Assembly: GCA_023212695.1 (NCBI GenBank)
Contig: JALCCG010000158.1
Location: 1-43,161, forward strand
Direction of reading: 5' to 3'
DNA: 43,161 nucleotides
Source of the DNA: Sporisorium sorghi
Lineage: Eukaryota; Basidiomycota; Ustilaginomycetes; Ustilaginales; Ustilaginaceae
Shown here: in pieces, positions 27,255-36,478 of the stretch
Layout of the letters: every line of letters begins with the position of its first letter
How positions within the stretch are numbered: the stretch's first letter is position 1
Notes under the pieces: model-generated
Database searches by the model: none
Seen by the model: only the letters and a program-made list of their open reading frames with translations
What the model was told of the DNA's origin: nothing
Translations under genes and position numbers: made by a program

Positions 27255-28808
27255 ATGGCCGCTCCCTCTACACATCACGGCTCCTCCTCCTCAACCACCA
27301 CCACCACCTATCCCACCGCCAGCCCGTCCTCCCACCCTCTCGACTCGATACCCTTCACAGCGGGCATCCCCATGGCCTCAGCAGTCTCGGACGCCGGCGC
27401 GGGCGCCGCTGGCCCGGGGCTCGGCTGGCGCGATCCCCCGCAAGGTCTCGAGCTCACCCAGGTGCACTACCTCGTTCGACACGGCGAGCGCACACCCGTA
27501 CGAAGTCGTCTCACGCACATCTTTCCCGAGAAATGGAATCTATGTCGTGCCGGACGCGAGTTTGACGCTTGCGTGCTCGAGCTAGCGCCAACCAAGGACA
27601 ACCCGATACCGCCGTTTCAGGTCGGGCAGGTCAACTCGGGCAAGTCGGCGACTATGTACAGCAGCATCATGCGCATGCGGCGCAGCGTCGAGACCGAATC
27701 GTCTGTCTCGGGTCGCGGGCAGAAGGACGAAGAGGGCGAGTGTCTGCTCGGCGAGCTCACGGATCTCGGTCGGCTTTCGACGCTGCGCTTCGGTCGCGAG
27801 CTGCGCAGTCTCTACGTCGACCGTCTTGGATTCTTACCACAGCTTCTCACCAGCAAGGACACGGATGCGCTTTACTTTAGAAGCACCAACATGGGTCGCA
27901 CCATCGAGAGTCTCGAGCAGGTGATTCGAGGTCTCCACTCGGATGCCGCTCAACCAAACACAGAAGGTCAATTCATCCCCAAGGTGCTCGTGCGCAACGG
28001 CACCGATGAAAACCTGCTGCCCAACACATTCGGCTGCTCTCGGCTTGGCGCGCTCGACAAGCTGTTCGCCGATGCTGCTGCACGTGCGCACAACCCCCAA
28101 CTCGAGGAGTTTGACGCACAGCTGGAATCGCTCACAGGCGCCAAACCACGCGTCGACGGCCGCCCTCGTCTCAACGGCATCGTCGACACGGTCAAGGCGG
28201 CGCAAGCACACGGATTCCCCGTCCCTGCTGCTCTCGCCGATGCACGCATGCTGCGCAAGTTCGAAGACGCCATCGTCGCCGAATGGTTTTCAGGGTACAA
28301 CGCCGCTGATTCCGAAAAAAGGACCGAGTTCCGCCGCCTCGCCATGGGCAGGTTCGTCAACGACTTGGCCAAGCGCATGTCGTCGCGCGCAGAAAAGGGC
28401 ACGCAGGATCCGCTCAAGTTTGCCGTCTATGCCACGCACGATACTGCGCTGGCGGGGCTGCTCAACACGCTCGACGTGTTTGACGGACGCTGGCCGACGT
28501 TTACCGCCTCGATGGGGGTGGAACTGTTCCGCGACACTGCGGCGCCGTCGACGACCTCGATTTTGGGTAAAGTGCAGAGCCTGTTGGGGTTCAAGTCGCC
28601 ACAGCAGCAGCACTATGTGCGAGTGCGGTATGGCGATCGCGACATGAAGCTGCCCGCGTGCGCTGCCAAGGGTCAGCATTACCAAGGCAGACCAGAGCTT
28701 TGCACGCTAGAGGCGTTCATGGGCATTGCCAAGTCGCTGCAGCATCCGCAAGGGTGGACGTGGGAGCAGCAGTGTGCGGTGGGTCAGGGCCCGCGCTCGT
28801 CCAAGTAG
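27255..28808 (+). CDS. histidine acid phosphatase (ACP6-like)
   Basis: A single exon encodes 517 aa. It is a member of histidine phosphatase clade 2. The catalytic RHGERTP lies at 75-81 (nucleophile His76) in the context LTQVHYLVRHGERTPVR. The second signature, ATHDTALAGLL with the proton-donor pair His-Asp, is near 395. LTDLGRLSTLRFGRELRSLY, LYFRSTNMGRTIESLE and FGRELR-type blocks follow the ACP6 / lysophosphatidic-acid phosphatase pattern rather than secreted phytases. No signal peptide is seen; the first 60 residues are Ser/Thr/Pro- and Ala/Gly-rich and disordered, possibly a weak targeting sequence. The likely reaction is hydrolysis of a phosphomonoester such as LPA; the substrate is inferred. 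The start was chosen at 27255 because upstream in-frame sequence lacks an ATG in good context and contains the T24 tract. Confidence 0.88.
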   Translation: MAAPSTHHGSSSSTTTTTYPTASPSSHPLDSIPFTAGIPMASAVSDAGAGAAGPGLGWRDPPQGLELTQVHYLVRHGERTPVRSRLTHIFPEKWNLCRAGREFDACVLELAPTKDNPIPPFQVGQVNSGKSATMYSSIMRMRRSVETESSVSGRGQKDEEGECLLGELTDLGRLSTLRFGRELRSLYVDRLGFLPQLLTSKDTDALYFRSTNMGRTIESLEQVIRGLHSDAAQPNTEGQFIPKVLVRNGTDENLLPNTFGCSRLGALDKLFADAAARAHNPQLEEFDAQLESLTGAKPRVDGRPRLNGIVDTVKAAQAHGFPVPAALADARMLRKFEDAIVAEWFSGYNAADSEKRTEFRRLAMGRFVNDLAKRMSSRAEKGTQDPLKFAVYATHDTALAGLLNTLDVFDGRWPTFTASMGVELFRDTAAPSTTSILGKVQSLLGFKSPQQQHYVRVRYGDRDMKLPACAAKGQHYQGRPELCTLEAFMGIAKSLQHPQGWTWEQQCAVGQGPRSSK

Positions 28809-29759
28809 GCCGTGCTTGACGCTCCTTCTCTTGAGCAAGGCGGATGATCCGATCGAGCCGCAATGAGAGCGCAAACGCTCTTGCTCGTGTCGGCATATCC
28901 GCCTTGGCTTTCTCGATTTCGTTCTGCATGCATCTCTCGATTCCGATACCAAGGTCCATCACTTGTCACCTACTCGCCGACTTCACGGAACATCCATAGC
29001 CTAGCCATCAGCCTGCGGCTGTGAGCTCGTTTCGATCGACTGACTCCGACTGTGCTTTGATCCTTTCCCCTTCCTCCCCTCATCGCAACCCTAGCGACAC
29101 AGCGGCCCATTAATCGATGTCTTTTCGCCTTTCTCACGAAAACACATTTTCATGCCGGGCCCACATCGACCCCAGTCCCCGCTTTAGGGAAGGTCCCTCC
29201 GCATTTTCCTAGCGGGAATGTAGTTAGGGGGACCTTCTCTGCGGGGCTTAGACCAGACTTCACTTTACCCTCCCGAGTGCGTTCAAGGAGCCTGAGGGGG
29301 GTCATTCTCTGGTTTCTTACATTTTTATTTTTATTTTTATTTTTTTTTTCTCGCTTTGAAGTGCTTTTGTTACGCTCCTTCTGGACGTGAGTTCAGCGAT
29401 GGATGGATGGTGCTATGATCAATGTCGAAGTGAATACAAGAAGCGGTTGATGGTCGAGATCGAGTGTGCGTCTGATAGCGTTGAGGATGGTAGTGAATAA
29501 AGGCGAGGGTGTGGGAGCGTGAGGTTGCCAGGCGCATAGCGTCGGAAAATGAAAGGTCGACGTGGCCGCGAAGGCAGAGGACGTGCGTTCAGGGTCCACC
29601 ACAACTTTTGCAGCTGCACTTCCTTGCCTTGATCTTCTCACCACCACCACCACCAGCAACATCACCAGGCTCCAGCTTACAGCACACTCGGCTTCGCTTC
29701 GCACACAGCACCGCACACAGCAACGCGCTCAACCCTCGCTGCAGTCACAAGGGCCCACG
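28809..29759. other. intergenic region upstream of SPC1
   Basis: This 951-bp interval has no credible ORF. It carries a long inverted-repeat structure (29177-29246, listed separately), a T-rich block at about 29319-29350, and TCAGGGTCCA at 29589-29598. The 130 bp before the SPC1 start are rich in ACC and CACA repeats. Confidence 0.4.
29177..29246. repeat. imperfect inverted repeat / predicted stem-loop
   Basis: The outer arms CCCCGC (29177-29182) and GCGGGG (29241-29246) pair perfectly. The inner arms GAAGGTCCC (29189-29197) and GGGACCTTC (29229-29237) also pair perfectly. Inside them CCGC (29199-29202) can pair with GCGG (29212-29215). Six against three unpaired bases separate the outer and inner stems. 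It may be a transposon-terminal remnant, a structured RNA element or a transcription terminator of the upstream gene; its nature is unknown. Confidence 0.55.
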
Positions 29760-30418
29760 ATGGAGGCGATCCAGAAGTTCGTCGATGGTCGCATTGTATG
29801 TCCCCGCACCCTTCGTCCCCCTTTCCCGCTACCACTTGGTCCCTTCCTCACGCTGACACCTCTCCCCCATTCTCCCTCTGACACCTCTTCCCTCGTTCAT
29901 TCTGACAATCTCTCCACTTCGCCCCTCTCTCCCTCTCCCACCTCTTCTCCTCCCACCGCCACCGACACGGCAGGACTTCCACGCGCAACGCCTGAGCGAC
30001 CGCATCATGCAGGAAGGCCTCGTCTTCGCCGCTGTGCTCTCGTTCGTGCTCGGCTACTGCACGCAAAACATGCAGCTGTGCATGCTCACGTTTGGTGTGT
30101 CGACGCTGCTTGTTGCGCTGGTAAGTTTCAGCTTCGAAGTGGAAAAGAGGGCTAGAGGCTCGAACAGGAGCGAGCAATTGCAAGAGTCGCGGTGGGAAAA
30201 GATGGGCGACCGGGGAGCGATAGATGAGCGATAGAAGTGCGGCAGAAGTGCGACGGAATAGCGACGGAATAGCGACAGAACATCGTTACTGACATTGACC
30301 GTTCTACGCCGTGTTGAAACAGGTAACGGTGCCAGCGTGGCCATTCTACAAACGATACCGTGTCGAGTGGCTGCCCGCTTCGTCCTCATCGACAGACGCT
30401 TCGCTAGAGAGCAAATGA
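29760..30418 (+). CDS. SPC1: signal peptidase complex subunit 1
   Basis: Three exons, 29760-29795, 29974-30120 and 30323-30418, encode 92 aa; all introns are phase 0 (178 bp, GTATGT...GGCAG; 202 bp, GTAAGT...AACAG). The joined protein has the SPC1/SPCS1 (SPC12) layout: a short cytosolic N-terminus with DFHAQRLSDRIMQ, TM1 (EGLVFAAVLSFVLGYCTQ), a short Gln/Met loop, TM2 (LCMLTFGVSTLLVALVTVPA), the family hallmark VPAWPFYKRYRVEWLP (yeast has LPAYPWYNKQKLRW), and a short Ser-rich tail. Spc1 is a small ER-membrane subunit of the signal peptidase complex that helps shield membrane segments from cleavage. Exon 1 has only 12 codons, so the gene is easily missed. It converges with the Zn2Cys6 gene (96 bp). 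Confidence 0.92.
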
Positions 30419-30514
30419 AATCCACAGTTTCGATACCCCCGCTCGCTCTTGGACACACTTCGAGTCTCACGTTTTGATCTGCGTCGCAATTCGCATGAGC
30501 ATTCCGCTGTCACT

Positions 30515-31452
30515 TCATCCTTTGCCCACCTTGCCCGCAGCAGGCGATCCGCCGGAAGGAGGCAGCATCGACAGGAAATCCAGCAGCGTCGAGGCGTCCG
30601 TCTCGGCCGCCGTTGCCGCCGCTGTTTCCCGATTCGTCGCCATTGACGTTGCTGCTCCGAGGTACTCCTGCCCCGCCGAGGCGCCGTTCACCCGACCCTG
30701 CTGCCCCTGCTGCATCCCCATCCCATCTATCCCGTACATGCCCTGGAGCGCATCGACACCGGCATACCCCAGAGTCGAAGGCGAAGCTATGCTACTTCCC
30801 CCACCAAACCCATTCGCTGTGCCGTTTCCCAAGAAGCCAGTCCCGCCTCCACCGCCACTCGACATACTCAAATACCCCCCTAATGCGTCCGCACCACCTT
30901 CGTACGGCTGCAGGAGCCAGTTGTGGAATCCGAACGTCGACGTCGATGACGATGCCGCACCGTCGCCGTTGCGATCGGCCGTTGAACCTGTTCCCGTCGT
31001 GTCCATGTGAGCTCCACTGCCGCTGCCATTAGCATCCCTCTGACTCGCACTCGTACCCTCGCCACCGCTGCCACCGCCGTGCAACGCATCGCCGCCAAAC
31101 GCCATCGCTGGTGCGAGCATCGCAAAGCTCCTCGGCGATCCCACCGAGGCCTGCATCCCACCAATCGCCGAGCTCGCCGCGCTCTGCGTCGTCCTCTCAC
31201 TCAGCGTCGGCACCAAGCTATGCCCCGGCGTGCCGTACCTTCCCATCCGTGGCGGCGCAGCGATAAAGATGGTCGACCCGGGCGGCGGAGCGGTGTCCAT
31301 CGCATTGATCGAGCTCCACGTCGAATCGGACAGCCACGTCGGGTGCGCTTGCTGCTGCTGCTGCTGCTGTTGCTGTTGCGCAGCTGCTTGCAAGAGCGCT
31401 TCGTGATGGTGGTGCGACGAAGCCCGTCTGGCATCGACGAGTGACGCTGCTC

Positions 31453-31484
<32 letters not shown>

Positions 31485-34033
31485 CGCCCGTGCGCTGATC
31501 CCCTGATCAGCTCCTCGACCTCGTTACCAACCTCCCCCGCTCCCCTCCCCACTCCGGGCTCCAACACACTCCGCAACACCGCCGCCGCCGCCGCATCAAA
31601 CGTATCCCGCACCTTCATGCCATATCCATCATCCCTCCCCGTCAGCGCCTCCAACGTCGATGCGCAGCTCTGCACGTTGAACACCACCTCCACGACGGGG
31701 CTCGGCGCCGCCACGACCCCCGCTGTCCGTGTCAGCTTCTCAAGCGCATTCAAATGCGTCAATCCCGAAATGAACAGGTGATGCGTCGCCAACCAGGGGA
31801 AATTGATCGTCGAGCTGCGATGCATGCGCTTGTAGATCTTCATCGCGTGTCCGGACGCCGTGAATGCCAGCTGCAGCCCGTGTGCGTCCGGGCGAGGGTT
31901 GTTAGGCGAAGGTCGGAAGAGCAATGAGATGGTGAGGTTGTGGTTGAGATCGATCCAGTCGCGCGTGATGAATGGCGTCGCCGTCGAGAAACTCCCGCCT
32001 TCGCTCGGAACCGCCCTGTCCGCGTGCGAAGGAGCGAAACGGTCGTAGTCGGCTCTCCATTTGCCCAGCTTATCCATCATGCGCGACTGCCATTCGATGT
32101 TGGGCGTAGGCGGGCCCACCTCCATCACGAGCGCCAGCGACGGTCTGGCAGAAGCAGGCTGCGAAAGGCTCACCCCATCGTTGTCGAGCGAATAGTCGCG
32201 TGGATTGACACTGTGCAGTCGACAAAGAATCTCGGACTGGACACGGCGCAGGTTGATGTGCGATCGAAAGATCTGCTTCTGCGGGTCCTCATCCACCACA
32301 GAAGCGCCTGCCTCTCGATCCGAACGCAACAGCTCGGCATCGCTCAGCAGACTCGGCAGCTGCACATGGATCCACGCATCCGACAGACCCGGAGGACGCG
32401 CCAGCGCCACGGCCAAACTTCGATCCAAGCAGTACGTCGTCCAGAACAAACGTCGTCGAAGATCGATCGTCTCTTGCGTAAACGGAGCATTCGCCGCCGA
32501 ATCGAAATCGCGATCCACCTGCAGATTAAGCTCGGTGACCAACCGGATCGCTGCGCCAGACAACTCCCACACGCTGCCCGCCGTCGGCACCAACAGCGCG
32601 TACTGGAGCTGCAGCAGCGTTGCTCGCAGTTTGTCGAGATCACCAAACCGAAAGAGCACGGGCATGAGCGCTTGTGCTTCGGCCCAGTACTGGTGACCCA
32701 GCCGACGCAGCTCGGGGCTGAAGTTGTGCGATCGGCCGAGAGACGCCAAGGCGATGGCCAGACACATGAGCACCACATATCGATGCTTCGAAAGCGTGAT
32801 GCGGTCGACGGCTGGAGAAGGCGGCATGGGCGGAGGAGGCATGCTATCGTACGGCGTCGCTGAGAGCGCAGCAAGACGCGAGCGCTCATCGTCCTGATAC
32901 ACCAACGCTGCCATCTCGCGCATCCTAATGTCGTTGATGACCGGAAGCGCGGTATTCATGTAGGTCAGATATCGTGCAATGAGCCGATCAAAGAAGGTCC
33001 TGTCGTAAACCGAGATGGTGCCGCTGCGATTCGGGCGCGACCTGGACTTGAAAGGATACGAAGTCGATGCTGCATCTCTGAACCGAGACGTGGTGGTGTT
33101 GGCGAAATATGATCCGGCCTCGTCTCGGTACTTGCTGGACGCATTCGACGACGATCGGCGCTTGAGCCTGTGCGGCGACTTGGTGCGGTCCCTGTGGTGC
33201 CGCGTGAGAGCAGCGAGAGCCGAAGCCTCGTCGTTGTCAAGCGTCTGTGTCGTGGATCTGCCGGGTGTGGGCTGGTGCTGACGATGCGCAGATCCAGTGA
33301 GATCGGACGACAGGCTCTCGAGGATGGTGCTGGTTTGCTGGACAAAGTCGTTGGGCGAAGGATCGGTTGGCTCGGGCGTTGATGATGCGCTGCTGTCCGG
33401 TGACGAGGACCCTTGGTCGCTTTCTGCGCTCTGTGCGCCAGTGTCGAAACTCGAACGTCCAGTGCGTCCTCTTTTTGTGCGTTTCGCAGGCGGCCCTCCA
33501 CTGAAGTTATCGCCCGCTGAATCACCATTCACACCGATACCAGATCCAGACGACGCCAGAGCCAGCCGACTCTCGAGATCCTTGACCTTCTGCTGCAGCT
33601 CGTACACCAACCCGCGCGAAACATTGGGCACCTTGTCGCGACCGAAACACTCCCTCCCGGACTTGCGACAGGGCGTGCACGCCGGAAGCAGAGCATCGCA
33701 TTTGACCTTGCGTGTCCTGCACGCTTCGCACGCAGGCAAGCGAAGTTCGCGCTCGCGTTCCTTGTCCTTGCCCTTGTCACTGTGCTTGTTGTTCGGCGTG
33801 CTGCTGCTGTCTCGATCGTGCTTTTTGTCCCTATCGGCTCTTTGCGCAGATGGCGTTTTGGGAGAGGATCGAGAGGGGCCTGCCGTCGTCGAGGGTGTGG
33901 AGATGCCGGCCTGTGCTGAGGGCCTTTTGCTGGTTGAAGCTGAGGCCGGACTGCTTGGTGATGATGTAGACTCCAGGCGGTCGTCCTGACCCGGCGTCGG
34001 AAGGCACGCTGCAGCGAGCACGTCTGCTGACAT
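30515..34033 (-). CDS. Zn2Cys6 transcription factor with fungal-specific TF domain
   Basis: A single exon encodes 1172 aa, starting in AAAATG context. After about 95 disordered Ser/Lys-rich residues comes a binuclear zinc cluster, Cys102-X2-Cys105-X6-Cys112-X6-Cys119-X2-Cys122-X6-Cys129, then a linker and a short coiled coil (LVYELQQKVKDLESRLALA, about 142-160). A Ser/Arg-rich linker with an RTKRGRTGR nuclear-signal-like stretch leads to the fungal-specific TF (middle homology) domain from about 345 (FFDRLIARYLTYMNTALPVI) to about 700, including RRRLFWTTYCLDRSLAVALARP. The C-terminal 350 residues are disordered, with polyQ tracts (about 849-860 and 884-905) and Gly/Ser-rich sequence typical of activation regions. 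The likely binding site is a CGG-type element. Target genes cannot be deduced; neighbouring genes do not form an evident regulon. Confidence 0.93.
31350..31485. repeat. coding CAG/CTG trinucleotide tracts (polyQ)
   Basis: Two blocks of CTG/TTG repeats (about 31350-31378 and 31458-31483) encode glutamine tracts of about ten residues each in the minus-strand Zn2Cys6 gene. They are likely to be length-polymorphic. Confidence 0.85.
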
Positions 34034-34396
34034 TTTGGATCAGATTGTGATGGTGTGGGACATCGCCGCACCTCGAAGCCAGCTAGAGGAAGGATAAGAT
34101 GATGGAAGTTGAGAAGAGAGTCGAGTCAAGGGTCTTGCTTCTCTCGCTCGCTCGACTGCGCACGCTTCTTACGCCGGATTTTTTGCGCCTGTCAAGTAGC
34201 CGAGATTTTTGGCTCAAACTGGGCCATGTGACACTTGTCACAGAGCACAAAGCACAAAGCGCTCATATCGACAAGACCTAGGCTGTGCTGTACGCTCTCG
34301 TTGACATTCAGTCATCACAGACCAACGATCACACACTAAAGATAATGATCGCAGAGATAAAGCATACTGCACGTCGAAAAGAATGGTCTTGGCGCC
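34034..34396 (-). promoter_or_regulatory. promoter region of the Zn2Cys6 gene
   Basis: This 363-bp interval lies between the EAF stop and the regulator start. It contains GGATTTTTTG at 34177-34186 and the perfect inverted repeat TGTGAC-ACTT-GTCACA at 34227-34242, both also seen (with 5-nt spacing) in front of NTM1. The repeated CACAAAG (34247-34259) follows. No TATA box is evident. Confidence 0.45.
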
Positions 34397-36163
34397 TCAG
34401 TCACTGTCTTCCAGCTCCTCCTCTTCCTGACGCGGACCTCCTAGACCGTATGCTTTGCGCACCTGCCTCGGCCTCGCGTCAGCCGCAGTGTGAGCACGAG
34501 AGCTTCTGCGCTTTTCTACCACAGCAGGAGCCGCTGCCGCTGGGACAGGCTCAGGTCCTTCAGCAAGACTCATGTCGAGCTCAGCGGCAAAGTCCTGCAG
34601 GTCGTCGTCTTCCTCTTCCTCTTCTTGGTCGTCATCCTGCTCGACGGCAAGAGGCGACTTGAACGACGACTCGACCGGACTGGCAATGTCGAGGTGTGGC
34701 GAGGCCGTCGGAGTGATGCCTACTCCGGTCTGCTGCAGGCCCAGACCGATCGATGCTGACGTTGACCTGTGTGTGACGGGCGATGTGGATCGGTGGAACG
34801 ACTTTGACAATGAAGAGGGTTGATACGCGGGTGCGTCGTCCAGATCAGGCGTATGTGCTTTTGGCGTGCTGATCTTCATCGCTCGTTCGCCGCGTTTGAG
34901 TCGTGAGACGGGCGACAGCGAGCGGTTCGTCTTCATTTTGGTGGCCTGGGTCGATGCGGCAGAAGCTTCTTCGGGCTCGCTCGCGTCTCGCATCTCGACT
35001 TCAAGTTCGCGCTCCAACTCGCGCTCGAGCTCTAGCGCCAAGTCATCGTCATCGCCTTCCGCACTTTCATCCACTTTCGGCGCAGCAGCTGTCCCATCAC
35101 TTCGCTGACTAGACTGAACACCCTCGTCGGCTTGCGCCTGGCTCGACCAGCGTCGACTCCGGCGCAGTCCTCCAGCGGGTTCGTCGCTTGGTCCACGCTC
35201 CTTGCCCGACTCGTGTACCTTTACCCTCTTGCTGTCTTCCTTACTACGCAGATCGCCCTCTTTCGACACGCTGTTCCGCTTCGACGGTCGAACGACAGAC
35301 GCAGCGCTCGAGACTGCCTCGGCTGGAGACTCGGAGCGGTCCTCGAACTCCTCCATCTCCACCGCCAAGCTCCGGCGTGAAGATCGTCGTACTGGCGCCA
35401 TGACGGTGCTTGTCTTGCTGCGCAGCTTGAGCTCGCCTGACGGTTTGCTGGGTGTTGAAGTTGACGCCTCTGCTGAGCGGCTGCTTCGGTTTGGATCGAC
35501 ACTGCTGTCGGATCGCCTGCTGACGTCTTGAGTCTTGACAGTCGCAGAGCGTGGGATGATATCCTCTGCAGCGGCCCGCTTCTTGGCCTTTGCTGCATCA
35601 TCCCTCCAAACCTCCTGACTCTGACCACTGAGCACCATCTTGGACCGCTCGTACTTCAGCGAGAACGCCGAAGCGATGCGATCCAGCCGGTAGACTTTCG
35701 CCGTCTCGTCCCAAACCAGCACAAGATCGTACGCCTTCACCGCGGTCTGCGGTCCCGTGAAAACATGCGCTGGCTTATTCCTCTTTGCTTCACCGCCGCC
35801 ATCCGACGCCGAGCTTGGCCCGGCCTCGCTCTCCGCCTCGGTCGATTCGAGCTCCAACTGCCAGTCTGCGTTGACGCTGCGGCTCGATCCAGGCTGAAAG
35901 AGTGCACCCCTTTTGCAATCGTGAGTCGAGTCCGGCTTAAAGTTGAAGTTCAGTGCCACGTATCGAGGAAGAGCCTCTCGAGAGCTTGCTCCTCCGCTGA
36001 GCGTGAGATTGTCGTTGCTGTTGCCGGCTTGCGAAACCGCTGCGAAGAGTGCAGAGGCAGATGGCTCGACCGCCACTTGGAATAAGCGGCGGCTGCCTGT
36101 GTCTCTGCTCATGACGGAGTGGTGCGCGATTTGGTGAGAGGCTTGGTGGTGGTCGAGAAGCAT
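34397..36163 (-). CDS. EAF1: ELL-associated factor (EAF)-type transcription elongation protein
   Basis: A single exon encodes 588 aa from the ATG at 36163; a second in-frame ATG at 36112 (Met18, G at -3) has a better context and may be the true start. Residues about 60-195 match the EAF N-terminal domain: RYVALNFNFKPDS (compare TIRYDFKPAS in human EAF), an inserted acidic segment, HVFTGPQTAVKAYDLVLVWDETAKVYRLDRIASAFSLKYERS (compare YQKDCVLI and YVLEKLSS). Human EAF1/2 bind ELL and stimulate Pol II elongation; S. pombe has an Ell1-Eaf1 complex. The remaining 390 residues are disordered, with Ser/Arg clusters, a long acidic ELERELEVE region, and an acidic C-terminus (EEELEDSD). The position relative to the TF gene is not known to be meaningful. 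Confidence 0.8.
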   Translation of the reverse strand: MLLDHHQASHQIAHHSVMSRDTGSRRLFQVAVEPSASALFAAVSQAGNSNDNLTLSGGASSREALPRYVALNFNFKPDSTHDCKRGALFQPGSSRSVNADWQLELESTEAESEAGPSSASDGGGEAKRNKPAHVFTGPQTAVKAYDLVLVWDETAKVYRLDRIASAFSLKYERSKMVLSGQSQEVWRDDAAKAKKRAAAEDIIPRSATVKTQDVSRRSDSSVDPNRSSRSAEASTSTPSKPSGELKLRSKTSTVMAPVRRSSRRSLAVEMEEFEDRSESPAEAVSSAASVVRPSKRNSVSKEGDLRSKEDSKRVKVHESGKERGPSDEPAGGLRRSRRWSSQAQADEGVQSSQRSDGTAAAPKVDESAEGDDDDLALELERELERELEVEMRDASEPEEASAASTQATKMKTNRSLSPVSRLKRGERAMKISTPKAHTPDLDDAPAYQPSSLSKSFHRSTSPVTHRSTSASIGLGLQQTGVGITPTASPHLDIASPVESSFKSPLAVEQDDDQEEEEEDDDLQDFAAELDMSLAEGPEPVPAAAAPAVVEKRRSSRAHTAADARPRQVRKAYGLGGPRQEEEELEDSD

Positions 36164-36478
36164 GAGGTGCTGAAACCAACACAGACCAAAACCTCAGGGT
36201 CCAGCGAGCAAACCGAAAAATGTCGTAGGCCCGAGCGCATTTTTCTTGACAGCCATCAAGTGGATCAACCTTCCTCACCAACATCGATGCTCACTTCGAA
36301 GGACGCTCACAAGCACGAGAAACAGCGTCAAACTCAATATCACCGTTGCTCAGTCGAGGGCGAAAGAAGCAAAACGTAGAATTGCGAAATGGTGGGAAAA
36401 CAGATTGCAAATGGCAGTTCGTAAGTGACGTAGAAAGTGCAACCCTTTCAGCGTCGATAGCGTAAGCTACGACCCACT
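36164..36478 (-). promoter_or_regulatory. promoter region of the EAF gene
   Basis: This 315-bp interval contains TCAGGGTCCA at 36194-36203, 31 bp from the first ATG. It reads TGGACCCTGA in the direction of the gene. GCATTTTTC (36238-36246, plus strand) and CGAAAAATG (36214-36222) are the only other AT-rich blocks near the start. The remainder should include the 3' end of the GH51 gene. Confidence 0.4.

Noticed and set aside
31940..32863. 307-codon plus-strand frame inside the Zn2Cys6 gene
   Set aside because: It is Arg/His-rich antisense shadow with no recognisable domain.
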